Shown here piece after piece: positions 5,099 through 5,872 of a stretch of 5,872 nt of DNA (positions are counted from its first letter, which is position 1; each line of letters opens with the position of its first letter). The notes below the pieces were generated by a model. That model was not told where the DNA came from. It did not search any database and saw only the letters and a program-made list of their open reading frames with translations. This stretch comes from Raineyella sp964402325. Its GTDB lineage: Bacteria > Actinomycetota > Actinomycetes > Propionibacteriales > Propionibacteriaceae. Both the position numbers and the translations under genes were made by a program. The stretch spans positions 1-5,872 of the forward strand of contig CAYOBI010000118.1 of NCBI GenBank assembly GCA_964402325.1, written 5' to 3'.

Positions 5099-5872
5099 GT
5101 GTCATCAGCTGCTGAGGAAAACTCCTCCGAACCGACCGTGGGGGGGCCGCAGGGCTCCGCACGCAAGGCGACGGCTCGCCGGACCACCGCGAAGACGACC
5201 AGCGGGACCGGCACCACCAAGAAGGCGGCCAGCGGCCAGGCGGCCCCGGCCCGGAAGGCCACCGCCAAGAGGACCGCCACCAAGAAGGCAGCTGCCAAGA
5301 AGACGGCCGCCCGTACGGCTGCCGAGACCCCGGTCGAGGCCACCCGGGTGGGTGACGAGGTTGAGATCACCATCGGCGGCGGCGAGAAGGGCCGCCACCT
5401 CGACGAGGTCGACGAAAAGGAATTCAAGGTCGAAGAGGCCGAGGTCGACGAGAAGCAGATCAACGAGGAGGAGGGCTTCAGCCTGGCCGAGTCCGACGAC
5501 TCGGACGAGCCCGAGGTCCAGGTCACCGTCGCCGGTGCGACTGCCGACCCGGTGAAGGACTACCTCAAGCAGATCGGCAAGGTTGCCCTGCTGAACGCCG
5601 CCCAGGAGGTCGAGCTCGCCAAGCGGATCGAGGCCGGCCTGTTCGCCGAGGAGAAGCTCGGTGAGGACGGCGGCAAGATCACGGCCAATGACCTCGACGA
5701 CTACGAGTGGATCGCCAACGACGGCCACAACGCCAAGAACCACCTGCTGGAGGCCAACCTCCGCCTGGTGGTGTCGCTGGCCAAGCGCTACACCGGTCGC
5801 GGCATGCTCTTCCTCGACCTGATCCAGGAGGGCAACCTCGGCCTGATCCGTGCGGTCGAGAAGTTCGACTAC
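5099..5872 (+). CDS. sigA: Principal RNA polymerase sigma factor SigA/HrdB (RpoD), N-terminal part, cut by window edge
   Basis: Essential housekeeping sigma-70 subunit. The frame is open from GTG 5099 to the window end (258 codons). AGAGAGG (5086-5092), 6 bases upstream, sets the start. Three zones are visible. Residues 22-73 form a Lys/Ala/Thr-rich basic tail with repeated AKKT/ATKK units. Residues 76-140 form an acidic linker rich in Glu and Asp. Region 1.2 (about 150-182, DPVKDYLKQIGKVALLNAAQEVELAKRIEAGL, written here as its visible start DPVKDYLKQIGKVALL) is followed by region 2.1-2.2 (NHLLEANLRLVVSLAKRY, LFLDLIQEGNLGLIRAVEKFDY by segments, 214-258). The window stops just before region 2.3. 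The basic tail plus acidic linker in place of a standard region 1.1 is the usual pattern of actinobacterial SigA/HrdB, and the core is near-identical to mycobacterial SigA as I recall it. This separates it from the shorter paralogue at the left end. Confidence 0.96.
   Translation, partial: MSSAAEENSSEPTVGGPQGSARKATARRTTAKTTSGTGTTKKAASGQAAPARKATAKRTATKKAAAKKTAARTAAETPVEATRVGDEVEITIGGGEKGRHLDEVDEKEFKVEEAEVDEKQINEEEGFSLAESDDSDEPEVQVTVAGATADPVKDYLKQIGKVALLNAAQEVELAKRIEAGLFAEEKLGEDGGKITANDLDDYEWIANDGHNAKNHLLEANLRLVVSLAKRYTGRGMLFLDLIQEGNLGLIRAVEKFDY

Noticed and set aside
3994..5526. A 510-codon open frame on the minus strand crossing the ligase end, the USP-like gene and sigA
   Set aside because: It runs antisense across three genes, has Ser/Arg/Pro-rich low-complexity sequence, and its hydrophobic-looking run near the N-terminus is only the reverse of the Lys/Ala-rich sigA tail.

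Overview
The window is high-GC DNA with strong G/C bias at third codon positions and frequent GTG starts. It carries two primary-type sigma-70 genes, one with a lysine/alanine-rich N-terminal tail typical of actinobacterial HrdB/SigA. The source is almost certainly a chromosomal segment of an actinomycete (Actinomycetota). A Micromonosporaceae-like genus is my guess from gene content; the sequence does not prove it. No mobile element, tRNA, rRNA or CRISPR array was found, and no gap between genes exceeds 140 bases.

Layout, left to right. (1) 1-621, minus: the N-terminal 207 codons of a group 2 sigma-70 factor, cut by the left edge. (2) 622-760: regulatory gap with a very good SigR/SigE-type ECF promoter for that sigma gene, preceded by a cluster of three ACCCTGA boxes. 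(3) 761-2980, minus: a complete oligopeptidase B (S9A serine peptidase). (4) 2981-3062: 82-bp divergent promoter region in which both genes look leaderless or nearly so. (5) 3063-4556, plus: a complete glutamate-cysteine ligase-family (GCS2 fold) carboxylate-amine ligase. (6) 4563-4583: GC-rich hairpin. (7) 4609-4977, plus: a small, degenerate universal stress protein-like gene. (8) 4978-5098: leader and promoter region of the next gene. (9) 5099-5872, plus: the first 258 codons of the principal sigma factor SigA/HrdB, cut by the right edge.

How the genes may work together: the two halves of the window point away from the centre at about 3020, each ending in a sigma factor gene. The left sigma gene carries a promoter of the type that thiol-oxidative or envelope-stress ECF sigma factors use, which suggests a cascade from an ECF sigma to an alternative primary-like sigma. 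A GCS2-family ligase and a USP-like protein next to sigA fit a stress or redox theme, but that link is inference. No clearly new biological system is visible. The most worthwhile signals are the ECF promoter with its box cluster, the altered -10 recognition helix of the left sigma factor, and the ligand-site-deficient USP.
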